This document shows, piece by piece, positions 1 through 6,137 of a stretch of 6,744 bases of DNA. A model generated the notes under the pieces. The model was not told the DNA's origin. It made no database searches and saw only the letters and a program-made list of their open reading frames with translations. A program made the translations under genes and the position numbers. Within the stretch, counting starts at the first letter, position 1; each line of letters starts with the position of its first letter. Origin of the DNA: Planctomycetota bacterium (GTDB lineage: Bacteria > Planctomycetota > Phycisphaerae > FEN-1346 > JAACEH01); assembly GCA_016935955.1 (NCBI GenBank), contig JAFGPY010000129.1, positions 1 through 6,744 of the forward strand. Direction: 5' to 3'.

Positions 1-1136
1 GCGAAGTCGTTGTTCTCGGGGTACCAGGTTGGCGTGCCCATCTGGCGCTGCACGGCCAGCGGCATACGCACGGGGTCCTCGGCCTCGGCGTTGATGGCGA
101 AGTCGGCGAAGATGGCCAGCGGCACGGCGGTCTTGCCGATCGCGACCGGCCAGCCGAACTCCACGAACGGGTTCCAGACGTTGTAGTCCATGGCGTAGCG
201 GTTGAGCCCGCGGGCGATGTCACGCGTGTTGCCGGCCAGGCCGTGGGCGGGCTCGACGGGGAAGCCCTCGACATTGGCGTAGTCGTAGTAGGTGATGCCG
301 CTCTTGAGGTAGACGCCCTTGGCGATCTGCGGCATGTCGGCCTTGGCGTAGAGCTGGCCGACCCACAGGCTGGTGTCGGCGGTATCGTTGGATACGGCGT
401 CGAAGTTGCGCTCATCGAGCCAGAAGCCGCCGCCGTTGAAGTACACGGTGAGGTTCTCGGCGGCCTTCAGCTCGTAGTTGAAGGCGATGCCTTCGGGGCG
501 GACGTCGTTGTCCCACATCATCTCGTTGCCGCCGACCTTGTAGAACGGGAAGACCATCTTGCCGAAGAGAACCTGGAGGCCCTCGATCTTCTTCGGACGG
601 TAGCGGGCGTAGGCCAGGTCCCACCAGACGTGCTTGCTGGAGAAGTAGTTGTCGAGGGTCTGGTTTGTGGAGGACGGATCGCCCTCGGTCGTGGCGGCCA
701 CCTCGCTGCCGGTGGCCAGTTGCAGGCCGACGTCCCATTCGTCGTTGATCTGGGTGAAAGCCCCGACGCGGGCCCGGATGCGGTGACGGATGCGCGGACG
801 GCGGCGATCGTTCAGCGTGCCGTCGTTGATCCACTCGTGACGGTAACGGAAATCGCCCTTGAGGGACCACTTGTTGTACCAGGCGTCGGCCGTGGCTTTC
901 TGGAGTTCTTCACGGACCATGACGGCCAGCCGCTCGCGGTCGGCCTGCAGGGCCGTGGCGTTGTCCTGGCCCTCGATCTTCGACCGCAGACTGCTGATCT
1001 CCTGCTGTTGCTGCATGACGATGCGGTGCAGATCCTGAATCTGTTTCTGCACGTCGTCATCGGCCGCACGGACCGCGGCAGCGCCCATACAGGCGACCAG
1101 ACAGCCAGCCAGCCCCACGGCAATCATTCTCATCAT
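1..1136 (-). CDS. putative outer-membrane porin (Porin_5-like), C-terminus beyond window
   Basis: The frame is open from the ATG at 1136 to the window edge and gives 378 residues without a stop, so the C-terminus is missing. Residues 1-24 form a signal peptide (basic R3, hydrophobic core, then VRA before A25), giving export to the periplasm. Residues 26-85 are charged and rich in Q, E and L, and look like a coiled coil. From W86 on the chain looks like a beta-barrel: alternating aromatic strands, with SLKGDFRYRHEW near 91 and an LATG turn near 140. A PSSTNQTL stretch lies near 154, FGKMVFPF near 191 and DVRPEGIAF near 211. This pattern is what I know from bacterial putative porins of the Porin_5 type, so diffusion of small solutes through the outer membrane is the inferred role; the substrate is unknown. 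The start is supported by AGGAGA 8 nt upstream. The signal region also contains LAGC and LVAC, which resemble lipoboxes, so lipoprotein processing cannot be fully excluded. Confidence 0.85.
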   Translation of the reverse strand, partial: MMRMIAVGLAGCLVACMGAAAVRAADDDVQKQIQDLHRIVMQQQQEISSLRSKIEGQDNATALQADRERLAVMVREELQKATADAWYNKWSLKGDFRYRHEWINDGTLNDRRRPRIRHRIRARVGAFTQINDEWDVGLQLATGSEVAATTEGDPSSTNQTLDNYFSSKHVWWDLAYARYRPKKIEGLQVLFGKMVFPFYKVGGNEMMWDNDVRPEGIAFNYELKAAENLTVYFNGGGFWLDERNFDAVSNDTADTSLWVGQLYAKADMPQIAKGVYLKSGITYYDYANVEGFPVEPAHGLAGNTRDIARGLNRYAMDYNVWNPFVEFGWPVAIGKTAVPLAIFADFAINAEAEDPVRMPLAVQRQMGTPTWYPENNDF

Positions 1137-1144
1137 GGTGTTTC

Positions 1145-1150
1145 TCTCCT
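1145..1150 (-). promoter_or_regulatory. Shine-Dalgarno site of the porin gene
   Basis: The minus strand reads AGGAGA, 8 nt before the ATG at 1136. This is a strong site and favours the first of three closely spaced ATG codons (1136, 1133, 1127). Confidence 0.75.
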
Positions 1151-1235
1151 ACCGCAAGATCGAAGTGATCCCCTCGGCCATCCAGGAACGCGATCTCCTA
1201 TGCCGAGAAAGTCGGCCAAGACTTGTCACGGCAGA

Positions 1236-1264
1236 ATTAGAGCAAGTTGCCCAGGCTAACGCAA
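1236..1264 (-). promoter_or_regulatory. candidate sigma70-type promoter of the porin gene
   Basis: On the minus strand a -35-like TTGCGT (1259-1264; 3 of 6 consensus bases) is followed after 17 nt by a -10-like TCTAAT (1236-1241; 5 of 6). It lies in the AT-richer part of the 202-bp gap between glcD and the porin. Transcription would start near 1229 and give a leader of roughly 90 nt, within which a short perfect inverted repeat (GCCGA, 5-nt loop, TCGGC; 1202-1216) occurs. The call rests on sequence match only. Confidence 0.4.
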
Positions 1265-1338
1265 TAGTAACATGACAAATGGTGTTGTTGTGTGCCACAG
1301 GCCCGGCACGACATCGGGATCCCGGCCGGCGTCGCCGC

Positions 1339-2772
1339 TCAGGACAGGTCGAAGATCTTCCCGGGGTTGAGGACGTTGTTCGGATCGAGGCCCCGCTTGA
1401 CCGCCCGCAGCATGTTGATGTAGGCCTCGGAGACGAACATCGGCATGTGCTTCTTGCGTTTGTGGCCGATGCCGTGCTCGCCCGAGATGCGGCCGCCGAG
1501 CGAGGCCGTCAGGCGGTACAGCTCTTCGAGCACCTTCGGCAGCGTCTCGTTCCACTTCTCGACCGACCAGTCGGGATTCTTGACCAGACGGGTGTGAATG
1601 TTGCCGTCGCCGGCATGGCCGTAGGACGGAATGGCGATGCCGTACCTGGCCGACAGGTCGCCCATGCCCTTGACCAGGGCCGGGATGGCGGCGATGGGCA
1701 CCACGAGGTCCTCGTTGGCCTGGTGCGGCGAGATGATGGAGAAGGCTTCGGCGATGTTGCGGCGGATGTTCCAGACGCGTTCGCTGGTCGTGTGGTTGTC
1801 GGCCACGTAGACCTCGATGGCCCCCGCGGTCATGCACTGTTCGCCGAGGGCCTCGTACTCGCGCCCGACCTGTTCCTCGTCAGCCCCGTCCACGGTGATC
1901 AGGAGCATGGCCCCGGCCTGCCCGTAGTCGAGCGACTCGTTCAGGTAGCGGCAGGAGGCCTGCATCGAGGCGCAGTCCATGAACTCGATGGCCGTGGGCG
2001 TGATGCCGCTGCGAACCATGATCGTCGGCACGGCGGCAATGGCCTCGTCGATCGACTTGAACAGGCAGAGCAGGTCGACGGTCATCTTCGGCCGCGGGAT
2101 CAGCTTCAGGACGATCTTCGTGAAGATGCCGAGCGTCCCTTCGCTGCCGAGCATGAGTTGGATCATGCTGTAGCCGGTGACGTCCTTGACCAGCTTGCCG
2201 CCCAGTTCGACGATCTCGCCGGTCGGCGTGACCATCTCGAGGCCGAGGACGTAGCGGCTGGTGACGCCGTACTTGACGGCCTTGCCGCCGCCGGCGTTCT
2301 CGGCCACGTTGCCGGCCACGGAGCAGGTCTCCAGGCTCATCGGGTACCCGGCGTAGAAGAGGCCGGTGTCGCTGATGCGTTCGTTGATATCGGCCGTGAC
2401 GACGCCCGGCTCGACGACGACCACCATGTTCGCCGGATCGACTTCGAGAATCTGGTTCATGCGGTCGCACAGCAGGACGATGCCGTCGTGGATGGGCACG
2501 GCGCCGCCCGACAGGCCGCTGCCGGCCCCGCGCGGGGTGACGGCGAAGTGCCGCTGGTTGGCCAGGCGCATGATGGCGGCAATCTCCGCGGCCGTCCGCG
2601 GGCGGACCACGGCCTCGGGCATGTGGGCGTAGTGGCGGTCGGGAATCTCATCGTGCGAGTAGGGTTCGAGCCTGTCCTGATCGCCGAAGATGACGTAGGG
2701 GTCGCCGACGATGCGGCGAAGCTCGGCGACAATCTCCTCAGTGATCGGAGTGTAAACGGTTGGCGTGCTCAT
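1339..2772 (-). CDS. glcD: GlcD-type FAD-linked oxidase (glycolate oxidase / D-lactate dehydrogenase family)
   Basis: This 477-residue flavoprotein belongs to the VAO/PCMH FAD family and should oxidise a 2-hydroxyacid such as glycolate or D-lactate to the 2-oxoacid, passing electrons to a carrier or quinone. The FAD-binding domain spans about residues 52-190, with PRGAGSGLSGGAVP at 80-93 and an ETCSVAGNVAENAGGG region at 148-163. The FAD-oxidase C-terminal domain spans about 229-474, with SYGHAGDGNIH at 383-393, ISGEHGIGHKRK at 429-440 and LDPNNVLNPGKIF at 462-474. Those His-containing motifs are the usual active-site signatures of the family, and the length is full. There is no signal peptide, membrane segment or fused iron-sulfur domain. 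The ATG at 2772 is chosen because GGAGA lies 8 nt upstream; an in-frame TTG at 2787 would place that site inside the gene. It has its own TATAAT promoter. No GlcE or GlcF gene is next to it, so the exact substrate and partner are open; D-2-hydroxyglutarate dehydrogenase is an alternative. Confidence 0.9.
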   Translation of the reverse strand: MSTPTVYTPITEEIVAELRRIVGDPYVIFGDQDRLEPYSHDEIPDRHYAHMPEAVVRPRTAAEIAAIMRLANQRHFAVTPRGAGSGLSGGAVPIHDGIVLLCDRMNQILEVDPANMVVVVEPGVVTADINERISDTGLFYAGYPMSLETCSVAGNVAENAGGGKAVKYGVTSRYVLGLEMVTPTGEIVELGGKLVKDVTGYSMIQLMLGSEGTLGIFTKIVLKLIPRPKMTVDLLCLFKSIDEAIAAVPTIMVRSGITPTAIEFMDCASMQASCRYLNESLDYGQAGAMLLITVDGADEEQVGREYEALGEQCMTAGAIEVYVADNHTTSERVWNIRRNIAEAFSIISPHQANEDLVVPIAAIPALVKGMGDLSARYGIAIPSYGHAGDGNIHTRLVKNPDWSVEKWNETLPKVLEELYRLTASLGGRISGEHGIGHKRKKHMPMFVSEAYINMLRAVKRGLDPNNVLNPGKIFDLS

Positions 2773-2780
2773 ACAGACGG

Positions 2781-2785
2781 TCTCC
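2781..2785 (-). promoter_or_regulatory. Shine-Dalgarno site that fixes the glcD start
   Basis: The minus strand reads GGAGA, 8 nt before the ATG at 2772. An upstream in-frame TTG (2785-2787) overlaps this site and is therefore unlikely to be the true start. Confidence 0.7.
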
Positions 2786-2802
2786 AAAACCGGAAACCCG
2801 GC

Positions 2803-2830
2803 ATTATACAGACGACCGCCCGGCAGTCTA
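2803..2830 (-). promoter_or_regulatory. sigma70-type promoter of glcD
   Basis: On the minus strand, TAGACT (2825-2830; 4 of 6 bases of TTGACA) is followed after 16 nt by a perfect TATAAT (2803-2808). It sits in the 92-bp gap between the kinase stop and the glcD ATG and predicts a short leader of about 24 nt. It suggests that glcD is started separately from the kinase gene rather than depending on read-through. Confidence 0.6.
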
Positions 2831-2864
2831 CCCTTGAGATCGATGAAAGGTCTGGGACGGGCGC

Positions 2865-5567
2865 TCAGCCGTCCGAAGGCTGGTCGAGCAGATTGCGGAC
2901 GGCGCGCAGCACGGCGGCGGGCTCGAAGGGCTTGGTCAGCAGGGTGACGTCCGGTTGCAGGTTCCGGTCGGAGATGACGGCGTTCTCGGCGTAGCCGGTG
3001 ACGAAGAGCACCTTCATGTCGGGGCGTGCGGCCTTGAGCCGCTCGGCAAGCTCCGGCCCCTGCATGCCCGGCATGACGATGTCGGTGATCAGCAGGTGAA
3101 TCCTCTGCTCGTAATGGGTGCCCAAGGGCATAGCCTCGCTGGCCTGGCCGGCCTCAAGCACCTTGTAGCCGCTTCGCCTCAGCACGCGGACGACCAGTTG
3201 CCGCACAGTTTCGTCGTCCTCGACCACGAGGATCGTCTCGCTGCCGCCCTGGACGACGGTGGACTCCTCGTCCGCCACCCAGAGATCGGCCTTCTGGGTC
3301 ACGCGAGGCAACAGGAGCCGCAGGGTCGACCCCACGCCGGGCTCGCTGTAGACGCCGACGGCACCGCCGCTCTGGGTGACGAAGCCGTAGACCATCGAGA
3401 GACCCAGCCCCGTGCCTTTGCCGACCTCCTTGGTGGTGAAAAACGGTTCGAAGATGCGCAGCCGCGTCGCCTCGTCCATGCCCTGGCCGGTGTCGGTCAC
3501 GGCCAGCACCACGTAGTCGCCCGGAGCCACGTCGGGATGGACCTGCGTGTAGTCATCGCTCAGCGAGGTCTGGCTGGTCTCGATCGTAATGCGGCCGCCC
3601 TGGGGCATGGCGTCCCGCGCGTTGACCACGAGGTTCATGACGGCCTGCTCGACCAGCGAACGGTCGGCCATGACGTTGCCCAGGTCGTCGCCGGGCACAA
3701 ACCGCAGCTCGATGTCCTCGCCGATCATCCGCCGCAGGGGATTCTCCATCTCGGCAATCACGTCGTTGAGATTGAGCACCACCGGCCGCAGCACCTGATG
3801 GCGGCTGAAGGCCAGGAGCTGGCTGGTCAGTCCGGCGGCCCTTATGGCCGCATTGCGGATTTCGGCCAGGGCCTCGTGAGTCCCGCCGTCGAGCTGCGTG
3901 TCGTGCAGGAGCAGATCGCAATAGCCTTTGATGACGGTCAACTGGTTGTTGAAGTCGTGGGCCACGCCACCGGCCAGACGTCCGACGGCCTCCATCTTCT
4001 GGGCCTGTCGCAACTGGTCCTCGAGGTGCTTGCGTTCGGTGACGTCCCGGATGACCACGACGATGCGGCCGGGGGACGTCCTCAGGACATGCGTTTCGAA
4101 AGTGACCTGGGTCGAGCCGCGGGCATGGGATCGCTCTTCGGGGCCCCAAGCCACCCCTTCGCGGGCCGCGCGGTAGAAGATCGCGGCCGTGTCGGCGCCG
4201 ATCAGGTCCGGGAACACCTCTTCCGCCGGGCGGCCGATGAACGGTCGGCAGTCCGTGGCGAAAATCCGGTCGGCCGAGGGGTTCGCCTCGACCAGCACCA
4301 GGCGGCCGTCGGCCTGGAGATCGTACAGCAACATGCCCAGGGGCGAGCACATGACGATGTTGCGAAACCGCTCCTGCGACTCGTGGAGCGACAGCTCAGC
4401 ACGCTTGTGCTCGGTAATGTCCAGGGCCGTGAACGTCACGCCGGCCTGGAGGTCGTCGGGGTTCAACGGCGCGGAACTGAGCAGGATGTCGATGGTGCGG
4501 CCGTCCTTGCGCTGCCACTGCGTTTCGATGACCTCGGCGCCGCGTTCGGCGATTGTGCCGTACTTGATGCGGCCGACGCGATCGTACTGCTCCTGCGAAG
4601 GGTAGATCACCCTGACGCTGCGGCCGATGAGTTCGTCGCGCGCGAACCCGATCATCTCGCACAGGCGATCGTTGACCACCTGGAAGACGCGATGGACCAC
4701 CACGCCGATGCCGATCGGCGCGGCCAGGAAGATGCTGCGCAGCGTCGCCTCGCTCTGACGGATGGCGCGCTCGCTTCGCTTGCTCGCGGTGATGTCCATG
4801 GCCGTGATGGTGATGCCGGCATCGACCTTGCCCGGTTCGCGGGCGCTGGAACTCAACAGGAGGTCCAGCACCGTGCCGTCCTTGCGGACCCACTGGGTCT
4901 CCATCACGCCCGACCCGTGCTCGGCGATCTGGCCGTAGAGTTCCCGGCCCACACGCTCGTATTCCTCGTCGCTGGGGTACAGCATGCGGATGTGGCGGCC
5001 GATGAGTTCGTCGCGGCTGTAGCCGGTCAGGCGACAGACGCGGTCGTTGATCTCCAGGACGACGCGATCGCGGACGAAGCCGATGCCGATCGGCGCGGCC
5101 AGATCGATGCTCCGCAACGTGGCCCGGCTCAGCCGCACCGCCTGCTCGGCCCGCACGCGGCTGGTCACGTCGATGACCAGGATGATGACTCCCTCGATAC
5201 GGCCGTCGACCCTGAGCGGCGACAGCGTCACCTGGGCGGGGAATCGCGTGCCGTCCTTGCGCCGCGTCGACGTCTCCAGGTGGATGGACGCCTCGCGATC
5301 GACGCATCGCGCCGCTTCGGCCGCCAGTTCCTCGTCGGCGTCGAACAGGCGGTCGAGCGACAGGCCGACCAGCTCGTCGGCCGAGTAACCGGTTGTCTCT
5401 GACGCGGTGGGATTGGCATAGAAGATGCGGTTGTCGGCATCGGCCAGGAGGACCATCTCCGCAAGGTCCTCGACCATGTTCGGGGCGAAGACGAGGGCCT
5501 CACGGCCCAGATGATGGCCGCTGCCGTCGTGACTCTGCACGGACCTGTCCCCCATCAGCGCGATCAT
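2865..5567 (-). CDS. soluble hybrid sensor histidine kinase, PAS x4 - HisKA - HATPase_c - receiver
   Basis: This 900-residue protein senses a signal through PAS domains, autophosphorylates on His and can pass the phosphate to its own receiver. The PAS domains lie at about 36-136, 151-260, 276-385 and 398-510; each ends in a D(V/I)T motif and a short linker helix. The H-box is [11 protein letters not shown] with H537 as the phospho-acceptor (HPK4/NtrB-like HDFNN type). The ATPase domain has N645 in the N-box, DTGQG at 692-696, the FEPFFTTK region at 706-713 and GTGLGL at 718-723. The receiver (about 778-895) has acidic D784/D785, acceptor D829 in [10 protein letters not shown]857 and K879 of TKPF, so all key residues of both halves are present. 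No membrane segment or signal peptide is seen, so it should be cytoplasmic. It has no DNA-binding or enzymatic output domain and needs a phosphotransfer or response partner not found here. PAS2 and PAS3 are recent-looking duplicates. The start is uncertain: the ATG at 5567 has only AAGGA 14 nt upstream, and the ATG at 5555 or GTG at 5540 (with GGGGGA before it) are alternatives. Confidence 0.93.
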   Translation of the reverse strand: MIALMGDRSVQSHDGSGHHLGREALVFAPNMVEDLAEMVLLADADNRIFYANPTASETTGYSADELVGLSLDRLFDADEELAAEAARCVDREASIHLETSTRRKDGTRFPAQVTLSPLRVDGRIEGVIILVIDVTSRVRAEQAVRLSRATLRSIDLAAPIGIGFVRDRVVLEINDRVCRLTGYSRDELIGRHIRMLYPSDEEYERVGRELYGQIAEHGSGVMETQWVRKDGTVLDLLLSSSAREPGKVDAGITITAMDITASKRSERAIRQSEATLRSIFLAAPIGIGVVVHRVFQVVNDRLCEMIGFARDELIGRSVRVIYPSQEQYDRVGRIKYGTIAERGAEVIETQWQRKDGRTIDILLSSAPLNPDDLQAGVTFTALDITEHKRAELSLHESQERFRNIVMCSPLGMLLYDLQADGRLVLVEANPSADRIFATDCRPFIGRPAEEVFPDLIGADTAAIFYRAAREGVAWGPEERSHARGSTQVTFETHVLRTSPGRIVVVIRDVTERKHLEDQLRQAQKMEAVGRLAGGVAHDFNNQLTVIKGYCDLLLHDTQLDGGTHEALAEIRNAAIRAAGLTSQLLAFSRHQVLRPVVLNLNDVIAEMENPLRRMIGEDIELRFVPGDDLGNVMADRSLVEQAVMNLVVNARDAMPQGGRITIETSQTSLSDDYTQVHPDVAPGDYVVLAVTDTGQGMDEATRLRIFEPFFTTKEVGKGTGLGLSMVYGFVTQSGGAVGVYSEPGVGSTLRLLLPRVTQKADLWVADEESTVVQGGSETILVVEDDETVRQLVVRVLRRSGYKVLEAGQASEAMPLGTHYEQRIHLLITDIVMPGMQGPELAERLKAARPDMKVLFVTGYAENAVISDRNLQPDVTLLTKPFEPAAVLRAVRNLLDQPSDG
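4413..5117 (-). repeat. tandem duplication encoding PAS2 and PAS3 of the kinase
   Basis: Kinase residues 151-260 (4788-5117) and 276-385 (4413-4742) align without gaps at an offset of 125 residues. By hand count 66 of 110 positions are identical (60%). Shared blocks include [15 protein letters not shown] and ETQW followed by RKDG. The DNA encoding the PIGIG block is also nearly identical between the copies. PAS1 and PAS4 do not share this pattern, so this is a within-gene duplication of one PAS unit plus its linker. Confidence 0.85.
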
Positions 5568-5585
5568 CCGTACGCCTGCCGTCCT

Positions 5586-6083
5586 TCACCCCATCCGGCA
5601 CGAACGCACGGAGCGACTCCATCCCCCATGAACTATATATGGGACCCCGTTACAGGGCAACACGCTACCGTGGAGAAGAACTGTCGCCGTCCCCGGATTC
5701 CTGCGGACGCCGCTGCCTTGGCACGGGCTGGATGCGGACGCGGTTGCGGTAGACGCCCGGCGCGTGGCCCACACTGTCGAAGCCGCGGCCCCTGCGGGAA
5801 GCGGGCCGCTCGACGGGAACAGGCAGAGCACGGTCGCTGCGACGGCCACCCAGAAGGCCGGTGCGGCAACGATGACGGCCCGCGAGTGCCGGGATCGGCC
5901 GCGCCAGAGAAGCGCCACAATCGTCAGCGTCAGAACAATGGCCGCAGGAGGAAATATCTGGTTGGCGATAAAGCGTCGGTGACCGAAAGGGAAGCCGCCG
6001 GGCATCTGGTGCCACCACAGTGCAGCCACGGCGACATGGGCGGCAAAGACCAGTGACCAGAACAGCCGTCCGACCAGTGTCAT
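5586..6083 (-). CDS. small hypothetical membrane protein, probably frameshifted near its C-terminus
   Basis: I do not recognise the family. As the sequence stands the frame from the ATG at 6083 gives 165 residues. Residues 7-24, 45-60 and 69-89 are three likely transmembrane helices; a polar loop with WWHQMPGGFPFGHRRF (about 23-38) joins the first two, and an Arg-rich loop (61-68) the second and third. After about residue 98 the chain turns into an Ala/Ser/Thr/Arg-rich stretch that does not look natural. In the -1-shifted frame the same DNA reads GFDSVGHAPGVYRNRVRIQP and onward to a stop at 5665, which is more protein-like. One extra G at the GGGG run (5789-5792) would join the two into about 139 residues. 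The stop at 5665 would also leave the kinase promoter outside the gene. The start is uncertain: a GTG at 6113 with GGGGG 6 nt upstream is an alternative. The gene lies 54 bp after trpS on the same strand and may be read through from it. Function unknown. Confidence 0.55.
   Translation of the reverse strand: MTLVGRLFWSLVFAAHVAVAALWWHQMPGGFPFGHRRFIANQIFPPAAIVLTLTIVALLWRGRSRHSRAVIVAAPAFWVAVAATVLCLFPSSGPLPAGAAASTVWATRRASTATASASSPCQGSGVRRNPGTATVLLHGSVLPCNGVPYIVHGGWSRSVRSCRMG
5625..5643. repeat. short inverted repeat over the kinase -10 region
   Basis: CCCAT (5625-5629) and ATGGG (5639-5643) form a perfect 5-bp inverted repeat with a 9-nt centre that contains most of the proposed TATAGT box. It could be a small operator or chance; nothing else supports it. 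Confidence 0.2.
5632..5660 (-). promoter_or_regulatory. candidate sigma70-type promoter of the histidine kinase
   Basis: On the minus strand TTGCCC (5655-5660; 4 of 6 bases) is followed after the optimal 17 nt by TATAGT (5632-5637; 5 of 6) in a locally AT-rich patch (TATATA) that stands out in GC-rich DNA. Transcription would start near 5625 and give a leader of about 58 nt before the ATG at 5567. The -35 begins 5 nt after the stop of the alternative reading frame of the upstream membrane protein gene, which is where an intergenic promoter would be expected. Confidence 0.5.
5789..5792 (-). other. candidate frameshift site in the small membrane protein gene
   Basis: The minus strand carries GGGG here (CCCC on plus). 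Adding one G would carry the reading frame from the three-helix N-terminal part into the more protein-like tail that ends at 5665. The exact base is not determined; any single-base loss in the surrounding 20-30 bp would have the same effect. It could be a sequencing or assembly error in a homopolymer, a real mutation, or not a frameshift at all. Third-position GC does not clearly separate the two frames (about 79% versus 73% by hand count). Confidence 0.4.
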
Positions 6084-6137
6084 GCGGACATCGTGTGTCG
6101 TGTCCTGCCGCACTGCTCGCCCCCGCAACAGACGATG

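Noticed and set aside
243..1259. 338-codon plus-strand open frame opposite the porin gene
   Set aside because: The minus strand here encodes a signal peptide, coiled coil and porin motifs with a good ribosome site; the plus-strand product has no family pattern.
1292..1309. Hairpin GTGCC/GGCAC about 30 nt after the glcD stop as an intrinsic terminator
   Set aside because: The stem is only 5 bp with an 8-nt loop, and the minus strand after it reads ACAACAACACC with no T run.
1315..1324. Palindrome CGGGATCCCG just after glcD as an operator
   Set aside because: Single copy, flanked by other GC palindromes, not near a promoter; expected by chance in such DNA.
2773..2787. TTG start at 2787 for glcD, adding five residues
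   Set aside because: The TTG overlaps the GGAGA ribosome site that is correctly spaced for the ATG at 2772.
2814..2828. GACTGCC/GGCGGTC hairpin between the kinase and glcD as a terminator
   Set aside because: It contains a wobble pair, has no T run after it and overlaps the -35 region of the glcD promoter.
1279..2994. 571-codon plus-strand open frame opposite glcD
   Set aside because: It is antisense to an unmistakable GlcD protein and has a low-complexity composition without recognisable motifs.
2955..5402. 815-codon plus-strand open frame opposite the kinase gene
   Set aside because: Its product is rich in Ala, Asp, His, Gly and Val with no domain pattern, and it lies exactly antisense to a kinase with every expected motif. 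It arises from the GC-biased third positions of the real gene.
5511..6056. 181-codon plus-strand open frame opposite the small membrane protein
   Set aside because: Its product is Arg, Gly and Pro rich with no hydrophobic core or motif, while the opposite strand gives three clear membrane helices.
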